Shown here: positions 26,980 through 35,468 of the stretch, one piece after another
Layout of the letters: each line of letters opens with the position of its first letter
Numbering within the stretch: the first letter of the stretch is position 1
Assembly (NCBI RefSeq): GCF_002949795.1
Contig: NZ_CP026693.1
Location: 1 to 64,000 of the forward strand
Origin: Nostoc sp. 'Lobaria pulmonaria (5183) cyanobiont'
Lineage (GTDB): Bacteria; Cyanobacteriota; Cyanobacteriia; Cyanobacteriales; Nostocaceae
Direction: 5' to 3'
Length of the DNA: 64,000 nt
Program-made: the position numbers and the translations under genes
The notes under the pieces: model-generated
Told to the model about the DNA's origin: nothing
Database searches by the model: none
Seen by the model: only the letters and a program-made list of their open reading frames with translations

Positions 26980-29900
26980 ATGAGTAGTGCGACAACTGAA
27001 TACCCAAACAATCTCACGGCTGCTGAACACCATGAGTTGCGAACTGGTAGCGCCATTCATCCTGCATTGATTGAGCGCAACTTCTTCCACATCGAGGGAG
27101 AAACAATTTATGACTACCTGTTTATCTCCAACAAAATCCCTCGAAAAAATGCAGGTCGAGTCACGGATGCATACATAAGGCAATATCAGCATCTATTGCT
27201 GGGGGGAACATGGATTCAATCTCTTGACCCGTTCAAAAACTGGCAACCAATGGACTGGGGACGGATTAAGCCAAACTTCCCCCGCATTGATTGGCAAAAA
27301 GGGAAACCCGTCAAATACGAGTCGCCACCCAAAACTCCCAACCGTGTTACCTACTTCGATGTCGCTAACCCCATCTGGGACAAAGTTGCAAAGCGTTATT
27401 TAATTAAGCGCTATCATTCACTTTTAGCGCTGCGCCTGTTGGATAAACTCAATCCGCTAATATTTTGGGAGTGGATAAAGCAACACCCAGAGATTCCAAT
27501 TATCTTATGCGAAGGCGAAAAAAAGGCTGCTTGCTTGCTTTCGTTGGGGTTTGTAGCGATCGCACTTCCTGGAATTTGGAACGGGCGCGTGGGCCAACAA
27601 GATTTTGATGAACGGTTGCATCCTGACTTAGTACCAATGGCTCAGGCGGGGCGCAAGTTCATAATTCTTTTTGACCACGAGACAAAAGCTAAAACCAGGT
27701 GGTTGGTATTTCAAGCTACTGTTCGCACTGCAAAAGCAATCGAGTCTGCTGGTTGCTTTTGTGAAGTTGCATTACTGCCGGGGCCAGAAAAAGGCGTTGA
27801 TGATTTTGTAGTTAGTCGCGGTGTTAATGCGAATGCCCTGCTAACTGCAATTATAGATGATGCCAAATCACTCAAAGATTACAAGCGCTCGTATCGGGCT
27901 AAAAAATGGGGGTTAAGCAAGTACCAGCCGGATGTCACTGTTAATGTATTGTATCTCTCTGAGGCTTTGTGCATTCCTGAACTTGAAGAAAAATGCTTGA
28001 GAGTGCCTGAGCTTTATGATCTTGAAAAGGAACAACTTTTCACGCCATCTATAAAAGGACATCCTCCAAACAAGGAGTCTACGGATTCTGGCGGAGTTCA
28101 TTCATCCAAATCGAAGAAATCCCCTACCTTCAATTTCCCAAAATCAGGACTGGTTGTACTGTGGAGCGACATGGGTACAGGCAAAACTGAACTCATGCGC
28201 TGGTGGCGTGACCAAAATCCTAACGCACGCTTCCTCAACAATGGACATCGCGTAAATTTGCTGAAAAATCTTGCCGAACGCTTGCGGACGGCGATGTACT
28301 CCGACTTGGGTTACACAGGTTTAGCCCAGGCTCCAGCTCTCTCCATTACTATTGACAGCTTGCATAAGCTGAATACTCAGTCTCTCACCTACGGCTGCAT
28401 ATTTATAGATGAAGCTTGCCAATACCTCACCCACTTACTACACAGTAATACTTGCAAACAGCACCGTGCAGCAATCCTAGAAGTCCTGGAATATATAGTA
28501 TACAATGCGCCACTGGTCGTCATCGCTGATGCACACATGGATGACCTGACTGTAAACTTCTTTCTTGCAATGCGACCAAAAGGTGAAGTACCTTACATTA
28601 TTAAAAACGAATGGCGAAACGGGGAGCGCACAATTTATTGGTACGAGGGGGATAATGAGAGCGCCCTAGTCGCCCAAATCTCGGCAGCGCTGATGCTTGG
28701 TGAGAAAGTTATGGTTGCAAGTGACAGTAAGCGTTTCATCAAAAAACTCGACAAATCCTTTACTATCAAGTGCGAAGAATCTAACTCCGAAAAATCACAT
28801 ACACCACAAAAATGGCGCATTTGGTCTGTCCATTCCGATAATTCTGGCAGTGATGAGAATGTCGCTTTCATCAAAGATATCACCAACGCCGTCAAAAACT
28901 TTGATGCCTTGTTCACCTCTCCCAGTCTCGGTACTGGTGTCGATATTTCTCAGTATCATTTTGACTTAGTATTTGGTGTGTTTCACGGCGTTTCCCAAAC
29001 TGCTACCGAATGTGCCCAACAACTGTACCGTTATCGTCCAAAAGTCCCGTTTCATATTTGGGTGGCCCCGCGCCCCCCATTTGGCTACCAAGATACTAAC
29101 GCTGCCAAGATTAAAGAGCGCCTCCTCCAAACCAATGAAATGACCGCTTTTCTGTTGCGGATTGACCGTCAAACAGGCAAACGCGGAGCCGAGAAAGATT
29201 GGGCGCTTGAGGCTTACTGCCAAATTATGGCTAACCGCCACTATTCTCTCAATAATCTGCGTGATGATTTGCGATCGCTCCTCACCGAAATGGGCAATAC
29301 ATTTATATGTGTAGGAAGCGACTCAGATCCTCAATCCCTTGAAAGTCTTAAAGCAGCAGCACAAGCTTTGGATCGTGCCCACAATTCGGCTGTTGCCAAG
29401 GCTAAGAATATTACTTTGAGCGAGTACCGTGCCCGTCAGAGCAAAGATTACCTTGACCCTAATGAAATTTTTGAATGCGAAAAATTCCGCATTTCTGATT
29501 CTTACGGCATCGAAGTAACCGAATCACTCGTAGAAATGGATAAAGGTGGTCGCTTAATTAGAGCAATTGCTGGACTTGAGGCCATTTTAGCCCCACCCGA
29601 AGAATCGTTTACTGACCCCAAAACTGGGCAAATTTATCCTACCCCACCAACAATTGTCACCCAAAAAGACCGCACCGAGCGCGACAATCTACCTTTGTGC
29701 ATCGACTGGGGCAATTATTCCGCACGGTGGCTGGCTAGATTTAACCTGGGGCTGCATCAAATTCTCGCTTCTTTAATGAAGGGTGATGAAGTTACTGCCG
29801 ATGACCCCACCTTACTCAAGATGACGGAGATCGCTATACATTGTGCTGCTCACGTCAAAGCAATTCTTGGGTTTACTATTCCCCTAGACTGTAAACCTAT

Positions 29901-30429
29901 TTGGTTGCTGGCCACTTTAGTAGAACAGCTGGGGCTAAAGCTGACTTTCCGCAAGCAGGGCAAGCGCGGTCAACAGGTGAAACTTTTTTCTTTATCTAAA
30001 GAGGAATTAGAATTTGCTCTCCAGGTGATTGCTCATCGCGTGGAAAAGCGTAATCAAAAAGAAAATCGAACCTATTACGCTGCTCAAAACCCTGCTGCGT
30101 ATAGTGTAAGCCCTAATCAGCAGCCCGTATCCACACCCCCCCCTGATGCTATAGGGAACTCCCATTGCCAAGGGGAGGATACTACCGAATTTGAGTCGCC
30201 TCCGACCGATCGCGTTACGCTACTCCACTGCGTAGAAATACTTCGCTCTGGTATCAAGCAGGGGGTGGACGCGATTAAGGGCATCCTTAAGCGATGGGTT
30301 GAAGATTTGCGCTGGGATACCGTGCTGGAACTTGAGGCGATCGCTCCTGATGAACTGCGACTTGTCGAGGATCAAGTCCCGGAATTTTATGCCTTGCTGA
30401 ATGAAGAGGTGTTGCCGATGGAGGGATAA
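26980..30429 (+). CDS. DUF3854/helicase plasmid replication protein (CyRepA1-like)
   Basis: An intact 1149-residue protein. The DUF3854 TOPRIM-like domain spans about 25-290 (YDYLFISNKIPRKNAGRV, then ILCEGEKKAACLL, then FDHETKAKTRW, then KGVDDFVV). The helicase part begins at Walker A SDMGTGKTEL (about 396-405), has a DEA box (IFIDEACQYL, about 476) and later TSPSLGTGVDIS and AQQLYRYRP. The C-terminal 400 residues are charged and unassigned. I recall this family as replication initiators of cyanobacterial plasmids, combining primase-like and helicase functions. It probably drives replication of this replicon; a broken paralogue lies at 3623-6551. Confidence 0.85.
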   Translation: MSSATTEYPNNLTAAEHHELRTGSAIHPALIERNFFHIEGETIYDYLFISNKIPRKNAGRVTDAYIRQYQHLLLGGTWIQSLDPFKNWQPMDWGRIKPNFPRIDWQKGKPVKYESPPKTPNRVTYFDVANPIWDKVAKRYLIKRYHSLLALRLLDKLNPLIFWEWIKQHPEIPIILCEGEKKAACLLSLGFVAIALPGIWNGRVGQQDFDERLHPDLVPMAQAGRKFIILFDHETKAKTRWLVFQATVRTAKAIESAGCFCEVALLPGPEKGVDDFVVSRGVNANALLTAIIDDAKSLKDYKRSYRAKKWGLSKYQPDVTVNVLYLSEALCIPELEEKCLRVPELYDLEKEQLFTPSIKGHPPNKESTDSGGVHSSKSKKSPTFNFPKSGLVVLWSDMGTGKTELMRWWRDQNPNARFLNNGHRVNLLKNLAERLRTAMYSDLGYTGLAQAPALSITIDSLHKLNTQSLTYGCIFIDEACQYLTHLLHSNTCKQHRAAILEVLEYIVYNAPLVVIADAHMDDLTVNFFLAMRPKGEVPYIIKNEWRNGERTIYWYEGDNESALVAQISAALMLGEKVMVASDSKRFIKKLDKSFTIKCEESNSEKSHTPQKWRIWSVHSDNSGSDENVAFIKDITNAVKNFDALFTSPSLGTGVDISQYHFDLVFGVFHGVSQTATECAQQLYRYRPKVPFHIWVAPRPPFGYQDTNAAKIKERLLQTNEMTAFLLRIDRQTGKRGAEKDWALEAYCQIMANRHYSLNNLRDDLRSLLTEMGNTFICVGSDSDPQSLESLKAAAQALDRAHNSAVAKAKNITLSEYRARQSKDYLDPNEIFECEKFRISDSYGIEVTESLVEMDKGGRLIRAIAGLEAILAPPEESFTDPKTGQIYPTPPTIVTQKDRTERDNLPLCIDWGNYSARWLARFNLGLHQILASLMKGDEVTADDPTLLKMTEIAIHCAAHVKAILGFTIPLDCKPIWLLATLVEQLGLKLTFRKQGKRGQQVKLFSLSKEELEFALQVIAHRVEKRNQKENRTYYAAQNPAAYSVSPNQQPVSTPPPDAIGNSHCQGEDTTEFESPPTDRVTLLHCVEILRSGIKQGVDAIKGILKRWVEDLRWDTVLELEAIAPDELRLVEDQVPEFYALLNEEVLPMEG

Positions 30430-30604
30430 AGCCTACGCCGCGACTGAGTTACGTAAATAAAGAGCAATCTGTGCCTCATTTTTATCATTGGCGATCGCTT
30501 GAGGTGTTGCCGATGGAATTGTCAATGACTTTTTGGGAAAATTCTTATAGTCTTTATCTGGCATAACTCCTGTCTAGATCAACTAATAGGTATTTCCTGA
30601 TCTA

Positions 30605-31279
30605 TCACTCCGATGATAACCTCGTGTTATCCGCATTTTGCATGTCTTGATTGCTGCTGCTCATTGATGGCGGTGATAGCATCGATAACGCCGCGATCGC
30701 ACCCCGGACTTGGGATGGTTCCACCTCCAGATAATTTTGCAGTTGCTCTAAGTTGCGATGTCCGCTAATTTCTTGGATGACCCGCAATGGAATTCCGGCA
30801 TTGCTCATGAAAGTAAGTGCGGTTCTGCGGCAACTGTGTGTGCTTGCTCCTTCGATGTCCGCACGTTCGCAAGCTTCTCGGAAGATTAGGCTTGCATATT
30901 CTGAGTGCAAGTGACCGCGCCCCCATCTACCAGGAAACAAAAAACCGTCACGGGAGTTTGTCGGTTTGTAAGTAGCTAAGAAGTTCCTTAGTTCTGACAA
31001 AATCGGAATGCTGCGGGTAGCTAACTTTCCCTTTGTATTCCCTTTACGGATGATCAGCTCTGCTCTGATCCGTCCCTTGCTGTTATAAACATCTTTAATT
31101 TTTAGGGTAACTGCTTCATTGACGCGGCAACCCGTGTACAGCATCACGCCTATTAGGGTTCTGTCTCGCTCTGTGGTTAATCCCGAAGTGAATAGACGCT
31201 GGATTTCTTCCGGCGACAAAACTTTTGCCTTTCCGTGACGGTCAATTTTCACAGCCCCGAACCCCCGATAGTTAATCAT
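30605..31279 (-). CDS. Tyrosine recombinase/integrase, short form
   Basis: I chose ATG 31279 (MINYRGFGAVKIDRHG; GGGAG about 11 nt upstream), giving 224 residues. A longer frame to a TTG at 31393 would add a run of RE repeats encoded by an AGGGAA tandem tract and looks artificial. The catalytic residues are present: R52 (YTGCRVNE), H148-x2-R151 (HSCRRTAL), H174 (ISGHRN), Y183 (LQNYLEV). It lacks the usual N-terminal SAM-like core-binding domain, like FimB-type short recombinases. Possible roles are multimer resolution of the plasmid or integration. No partner site was identified. Confidence 0.85.
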   Translation of the reverse strand: MINYRGFGAVKIDRHGKAKVLSPEEIQRLFTSGLTTERDRTLIGVMLYTGCRVNEAVTLKIKDVYNSKGRIRAELIIRKGNTKGKLATRSIPILSELRNFLATYKPTNSRDGFLFPGRWGRGHLHSEYASLIFREACERADIEGASTHSCRRTALTFMSNAGIPLRVIQEISGHRNLEQLQNYLEVEPSQVRGAIAALSMLSPPSMSSSNQDMQNADNTRLSSE

Positions 31280-32018
31280 TATCGCCGATGCTCCCGTCCC
31301 AGGATTTATTTCGGTGAAAAAAGTGTGGAACTGTACTGCAATGTGTACTAGTTTCTCTACCGTTTCCCTTTCCCTTTCCCTGTTCACGGACAAAGTGAAA
31401 ATTGTGGCAGTTTGTCAAAAGAGGCAGGGGAGCGGGGAGCTATTAGCTGGGGGGAAGTAGTAACGGATCTTGTACTCCGACCAATCGAGAACGAGAGAGG
31501 AAGGGCGGGGCTTGATACCCATGTTCCGCTCCGCTTCACGGCAACTCTTGGAGACGCTGCGCGAACGGGGCTTTCTATTGCTCCCCCTGCTCCCAGCAAG
31601 AACTGCCCCTCTGCCTCTTCGGTCAGCAACAGAATACCCCCGTCACCTGTAGCCAGAACGGTGTACTAATGCTGTACTATTACCCTGCCATTTAAGCGCA
31701 CAGGATAAAAAGCCGATTGCCATTTGGGACTGCCATCGCTCGTGCTGCACAAGCAATAATCACCTTTATCATGATGAGCGATCGGTTGACTCAATCACTC
31801 TTCGTCCCAGTTTACCTAGCCACTACCTTTCTTCATGCCATTGGGCTATAGCCAATGCCCCTATATTGAAAAACCTAAAGATAGGTGAAAAAAATAAACT
31901 AAAAATGGCTTTATAGTTAATAAGTGATATAAAAAATTAAAGAGCATACTCTTAACAGTTAACTACACAAATATTACAGGTGTAGGTTTGTGTGACTTGA
32001 AGAAGATTTTGGACAGGT

Positions 32019-32072
32019 TGTCCAGCTTTACCTTCCAAAAATGGATGTCCAAGTTTACGTTCCAAAAACTTC
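32019..32072. repeat. Imperfect tandem repeat, 27-bp period
   Basis: Two units begin TGTCCA at 32019 and 32046 and share TTTAC and TTCCAAAAA; a third partial TTCCAAAAAA follows. It is iteron-like but has only two units. Confidence 0.5.
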
Positions 32073-32655
32073 CAAAAAATAGCATAAAGTAAAACTAAAC
32101 TGCTCAAACCCTATGCCTATATGCAAGAAAAAGGTTTTGGTAATAGCGATGCTAAGGGCGGCAAGCGATCGCAACCAAGCGTAAGAAATCCCTGGAGTCA
32201 GAGAAAAGTTGGCATCTGAGTAGAATTTATATGGATTTGTGTCCATGTCCTTCTTCTATTTTTGTTATTATGTCCATTTTCTTTATCCAAAGTTGCGATC
32301 GCTTGATTAATGCCTTGCTTTCATGCCAAATCAAGCTTATCGGAATAGCCCGTTTTTTAATCGCTATCACGCCATAAAACTATAGAGTCATTTTTAGTTT
32401 ATTTTTGAGAGTGGTGTGATTGCTTATAAAAAATTCTTCAAGAAATGGGTAAAACTTGCGTGCCAAAAACTCAAACTGTTCTGCAATTGATTCCGAACTT
32501 GTCCTGAATCAATTTTCAGGGTGAACGCCAAGATGCTCCCTGATGGCTGAAGGGACTTTAGCTGATTGCGAGTTAGTTTATGAGGTCGTAAATTATACAG
32601 TTAAAAATACAACTTTAACATCGAACGAAATCCCCGTGCTGTATCATGATACTTG

Positions 32656-32707
32656 TCTAGGTAAACAAATAAGCTTATGTTAGGTTCATTTAGCCTATTT
32701 ACCTAGA
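32656..32707. promoter_or_regulatory. 10-bp inverted repeat, possible binding site
   Basis: TCTAGGTAAA (32656-32665) and TTTACCTAGA (32698-32707) are perfect complements with a 32-bp spacer, in the non-coding segment downstream of the replication and integrase genes. Confidence 0.4.
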
Positions 32708-32919
32708 TGAGTATAATGCAGGAAATTTTACTGCATAGCGATGCTTACAGTAACTATAATTGCGTAAAGTAAAGTACTTTAAATTACAATAAGTACAGTA
32801 ATACAGAGGGCATAAGGGAAGGCACAGACATCGTTTGGCATGGTGGTCTGCAAATTCCCGCTCCTTTTAACACCCTTGATCTTGGCTCATATAAAGGATT
32901 AGTTTTTCAGAATCATAAT

Positions 32920-33045
32920 TAAGTTTTTGCCGACCAATGGTCGGCAAATTGCGATGCCGATCAACCAATTAGTTGGTTGTGGTGGAGATGGAGGAAGTTG
33001 CCGCGACTGAACTGCGATCCAAGGAAGCGACTGTGCCTGATGTTT
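32920..33045 (+). pseudogene. Degenerate fragment related to the ParB-like gene
   Basis: It begins with the same coding stretch found on the reverse strand at 13470-13545: a frame reading KFLPTNGRQIAMPINQ against KFLPTIGRQIPMPTNE there, including the 11-bp-arm palindrome at 32927-32949. Downstream a shifted frame reads VVVEMEEVAATELRSKEATV. No start codon or continuous frame is left, so it is a decayed piece of a plasmid gene family. Confidence 0.5.
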
Positions 33046-33718
33046 ACGATTGCGTCTTCTTCCATTCGTCTAATGTTAAGCAAGTTTTCCCAGTGGGTAT
33101 TAATCCTGTGGTTGCTGACACACCAAAATTTTTCAGCGCATAATTTTCTACTTCTGCGTCCTTGAAGGCAAATTCTACTACTGTTTGTTTTTCCTGCTTT
33201 GACAGAGGTTCAATCTTCACGTTTGCTGCGGTAGGAACAGGATTCGTTTTATCTCTGGTGAAATTTTTTACATTATAAAATTGCTCTTGTCCTGGCTTAC
33301 CTGAGTTCAAGCATCCTTTAGACTTGACAAACAATCCTGTAGCCCAATAGCTATTAACAAAGTGTTGCTTATTAACAAACTGCACCCCATTAGCTGCCCA
33401 GACGTAAACGGGATCAACATATCCTTTAGTTTTGGGAATTTTAGTTTCGCTACATCTTACTCCATCCCGCAGACGACTTCTATAATCTCCGCATACCTTC
33501 CAAGTTATTCTATATAAGTTAGGTGTCTCTTCTACATATTGCCTTATTTGCTCCTGTACTTCCTTATCTTTTTGGCTTTGCTCATCAGTTGCCGCCGCAT
33601 AAGCCGGTTTTAAGTCATTCTCTGCCTGAGCAACCAAGTCTCTTTCAGACTGGCAAGCTCCTAAGCATAGTGCTACACCTATTGAAACAAGTGCTGTAAA
33701 TATTTTTATTGTACTCAT
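33044..33718 (-). CDS. Lipoprotein, unknown function
   Basis: A 224-residue precursor with a lipobox LGAC (Cys22) after the hydrophobic segment IFTALVSIGVALC. The mature part has cysteines at about 77, 89, 137 and a late one (about 214) that could form disulfides. No domain is recognised. Its position directly upstream of, and divergent from, the T4SS operon suggests a conjugation-related envelope role such as entry exclusion or a VirB7-like lipoprotein, but it is larger than VirB7. This is inference from position only. Confidence 0.7.
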   Translation of the reverse strand: MSTIKIFTALVSIGVALCLGACQSERDLVAQAENDLKPAYAAATDEQSQKDKEVQEQIRQYVEETPNLYRITWKVCGDYRSRLRDGVRCSETKIPKTKGYVDPVYVWAANGVQFVNKQHFVNSYWATGLFVKSKGCLNSGKPGQEQFYNVKNFTRDKTNPVPTAANVKIEPLSKQEKQTVVEFAFKDAEVENYALKNFGVSATTGLIPTGKTCLTLDEWKKTQS

Positions 33719-33747
33719 AAATACTCCAACAAATGATTATGAAAATT

Positions 33748-33880
33748 GTAAGAATTCAGCACCCAGAAGTCAGAAGCCAGAATTTAAAAGCAATGAGCGT
33801 ATAACTCTTCTATTGATTGAAAAGAATTCACTCTTCTGCAACATTCTGGCTCCTGACTCCTGAATTCTGACTCCTGACTG
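33748..33880. repeat. Dispersed repeat family R1, copy A
   Basis: It starts GTAAGAATTCAG, has the conserved core AGAAGCCAGAATTTAAAAGC followed by AATGAGCGTATAACTCTTC, and ends in CTCCTGAATTCTGACTCCTG repeats. Copy B is at 40222-40352. Confidence 0.85.
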
Positions 33881-34071
33881 AAAATTAATTCCCAATTTCC
33901 TTGCTTGACCAAATATCTACTTCTAACAAATGCTGAATTACAAGCTGCAAGTATTATACATATTTGTTCTATACATGCACTCAAGTTTTAACAGTTTTTA
34001 GTGATGATGCAAAACATGGTGAGGTATCGAAGGTAAAGTTCAATTTATGGAGAGTAGGGATACTTAAACAA

Positions 34072-34092
34072 GTCGGAAGTCGGAAGTCGGAA
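34072..34092. repeat. Short tandem heptamer repeat (GTCGGAA)3
   Basis: Three exact GTCGGAA units. STRR-type heptamers are common in heterocystous cyanobacteria. Two more units occur at 35407-35420 inside a coding region. Confidence 0.85.
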
Positions 34093-34346
34093 GTACAGTT
34101 TTGTAACGGGGATTTTAATTAGGCTCTTAACTTAAACCCCCAAACTTTGTTAAAGCTAACCTAAATGTTTTATATCATAAAAATAGTCAATAGTCAATCC
34201 CCCCTATTTGATACTTACTGAAGAGTTTGCACAAATATTTATACTAATTAATGATTAAGGATGTGATTATATCAAGCACAAAGACTGATAATACAAGAAA
34301 GAGATTTTTATCTACGTAGATTATTGCTGTTAGAAATGTTTATACA

Positions 34347-34383
34347 GTACTACAGTTCTGTTTTTTTCCGTACCAGAGTACGT
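34347..34383. promoter_or_regulatory. Twin-box element copy 1 (T4SS operon)
   Basis: Box a AGTACTACAGTTCT (34347-34360) matches RGTACNNNDGTWCB, the cyanobacterial LexA consensus as I recall it, without mismatch. The 9-nt spacer is GTTTTTTTC. Box b CGTACCAGAGTACG (34370-34383) has one mismatch. The VirB2-like start codon is 69 bp downstream. Confidence 0.75.
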
Positions 34384-34395
34384 GGATTTTGGGGT

Positions 34396-34423
34396 TGACT
34401 TATTCAAGAATGTGCCTATCCCT
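34396..34423 (+). promoter_or_regulatory. Candidate sigma70-type promoter of the T4SS operon
   Basis: TTGACT (34396-34401), a 16-bp spacer and TATCCC (34418-34423) lie just downstream of the twin-box element and 30 bp before the start. The -10 is weak. An AGGAG ribosome-binding site lies at 34437-34441. Confidence 0.35.
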
Positions 34424-34452
34424 CAAGATATCGTTCAGGAGAACGAAAGCAG

Positions 34453-35040
34453 ATGCGTACTGACTACGGATACCCAGATTTTGCTGCTTCACCAATAGGA
34501 ACACTTTTACCTGATTCTAAGAATGACAGGGCGAAAAAAGGCACACTCACACTCATGGGTGTGACTGGTGTGTTGATGATAGCAGAGATGTCCGTCCACA
34601 ATATATTGATGGGTGGATTTATGATTGCGTCTGCCATCGTCATTGCCTTGCCGAAACAGTCACAAGCATTATTTACTAACTTCGATAAAGTACAACGAAA
34701 GTATGGAGTTAATCTCTATGCTGTGTTGTTTGCGCTGTTAGCAGTAATTTGCCTAATTGATTTTGCGGCGGCTCCAGCTAATGCTCAGTTCTTCAATAAT
34801 GCTCAAACTTGGATGACCACCACTTTTGGTAATGCCGGCAATGGACAAACAGCAGCAGTTATCGCGCTTTTTTTCAATGTATTGAGAGCTTTATTCCTAT
34901 TATATGTTGGGATCAGTCTAGTTCGGATTATTCAATCTGCACGGAATGATGAAGACTGGCAGACACTAGCAAGAACTCCATTAATCATAGTTATGGCAGT
35001 TTTTGTTGGAGATTTAATTACTGGCTTGATTGTTCAGTAA
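34453..35040 (+). CDS. virB2: VirB2-like pilin precursor
   Basis: A 195-residue hydrophobic protein that starts the T4SS operon. An N-terminal region with two membrane segments (about 31-66 and 88-106) ends at a signal-peptidase-like site (APANAQ, about 107-112). The mature part (FFNNAQTW onwards) has two further hydrophobic segments (about 130-150 and 170-192), the typical layout of VirB2/TrbC pilins. It is longer than a classical VirB2 because of its N-terminal extension. It should form the conjugative pilus. Assignment rests on layout and operon position rather than on clear sequence identity. Confidence 0.7.
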   Translation: MRTDYGYPDFAASPIGTLLPDSKNDRAKKGTLTLMGVTGVLMIAEMSVHNILMGGFMIASAIVIALPKQSQALFTNFDKVQRKYGVNLYAVLFALLAVICLIDFAAAPANAQFFNNAQTWMTTTFGNAGNGQTAAVIALFFNVLRALFLLYVGISLVRIIQSARNDEDWQTLARTPLIIVMAVFVGDLITGLIVQ

Positions 35041-35119
35041 AAAAGCTTTTTCAGTTATCAGTTATTGATAAATACGTATTTGCATTAATAGCTGATAACT
35101 TTTTATTAAATCAATAAAT

Positions 35120-35443
35120 ATGTCAGATAAACATGATTTTCGGACAGTAAATAGGATTTTAGGAGAAAGACCAAGGCTAGGGCCATTCCCTGCTGACCAA
35201 ATATTTGCCTGGACATTAATAGCAATAGTCAATGTATTTCTCTTTAATTATCTACTGAAAACAAGTTGGTTGGGTACAGGATTAAGTATTGCTTGGGGAT
35301 GGGCAACATGGTGGACAATTTCTACAAATAAAGACTTTTTCGGTAAATTTGTCAGCGTCCCTCGGATTAGTAGGGGATATATGAGATTTCAATCAATACA
35401 ACAGAAGTCGGAAGTCGGAAGAAAAATAAGTTCTAAGTTCTAG
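35120..35443 (+). CDS. virB3: VirB3-like T4SS inner-membrane protein
   Basis: A 107-residue protein with two hydrophobic segments (about 28-46 and 50-68) near the N-terminus, as in VirB3/TrbD, placed directly between the pilin and the VirB4 ATPase genes. An N-terminal charged stretch (HDFRTVNRILGERPRLGP) is cytoplasmic. Its last residues (QQKSEVGRKISS) are encoded by a tandem GTCGGAA heptamer pair (35407-35420), so a repeat forms the C-terminal tail. VirB3 works with VirB4 in pilus assembly. Confidence 0.75.
   Translation: MSDKHDFRTVNRILGERPRLGPFPADQIFAWTLIAIVNVFLFNYLLKTSWLGTGLSIAWGWATWWTISTNKDFFGKFVSVPRISRGYMRFQSIQQKSEVGRKISSKF
35407..35420. repeat. Heptamer repeat (GTCGGAA)2 within the virB3-like gene
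   Basis: Two exact GTCGGAA units in the 3' end of the coding region, the same unit as at 34072-34092. Confidence 0.85.
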
Positions 35444-35468
35444 TGAAATTTCAGTGATTGGTAAAGTT

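Larger units (their letters stand above)
31280..33043. other. 1.7-kb non-coding stretch with repeats
   Basis: It is gene-poor and AT-rich after 31850. It contains degenerate copies of common cyanobacterial GC-rich repeats (31400-31640, including a CTCTTGGAGACGCTGCGCG motif), a 27-bp imperfect tandem repeat (32019-32072), a 10-bp inverted repeat (32656-32707), several small palindromes (TATCATGATA at 32642, AAAGTACTTT near 32770) and a ParB-like gene fragment (about 32920-33045). It is a possible location for the replication origin, but nothing decides this. Confidence 0.4.
33719..34452. other. Intergenic region before the T4SS operon
   Basis: 734 bp between divergent genes. It holds dispersed repeat R1 copy A (33748-33880), a GTCGGAA heptamer array (34072-34092), the twin-box element (34347-34383) and a candidate promoter (34396-34423). 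No gene is supported. Confidence 0.6.

Noticed and set aside
26615..26983. 122-codon forward frame before the replication gene
   Set aside because: Much of it is dispersed repeat R2 copy A and the rest is low-complexity; overlaps the replication start.
30403..30517. Short direct repeat GAGGTGTTGCCGATGGA at the end of the replication gene and again about 98 bp later
   Set aside because: Only 17 bp and two copies; may be a small duplication, no attachment-site features.
31384..31669. Overlapping frames on both strands
   Set aside because: They consist of GC-rich dispersed cyanobacterial repeat sequence; no SD and no recognisable protein.
33784..33984. 66-codon reverse frame
   Set aside because: Runs through repeat R1 copy A and has no coding character.
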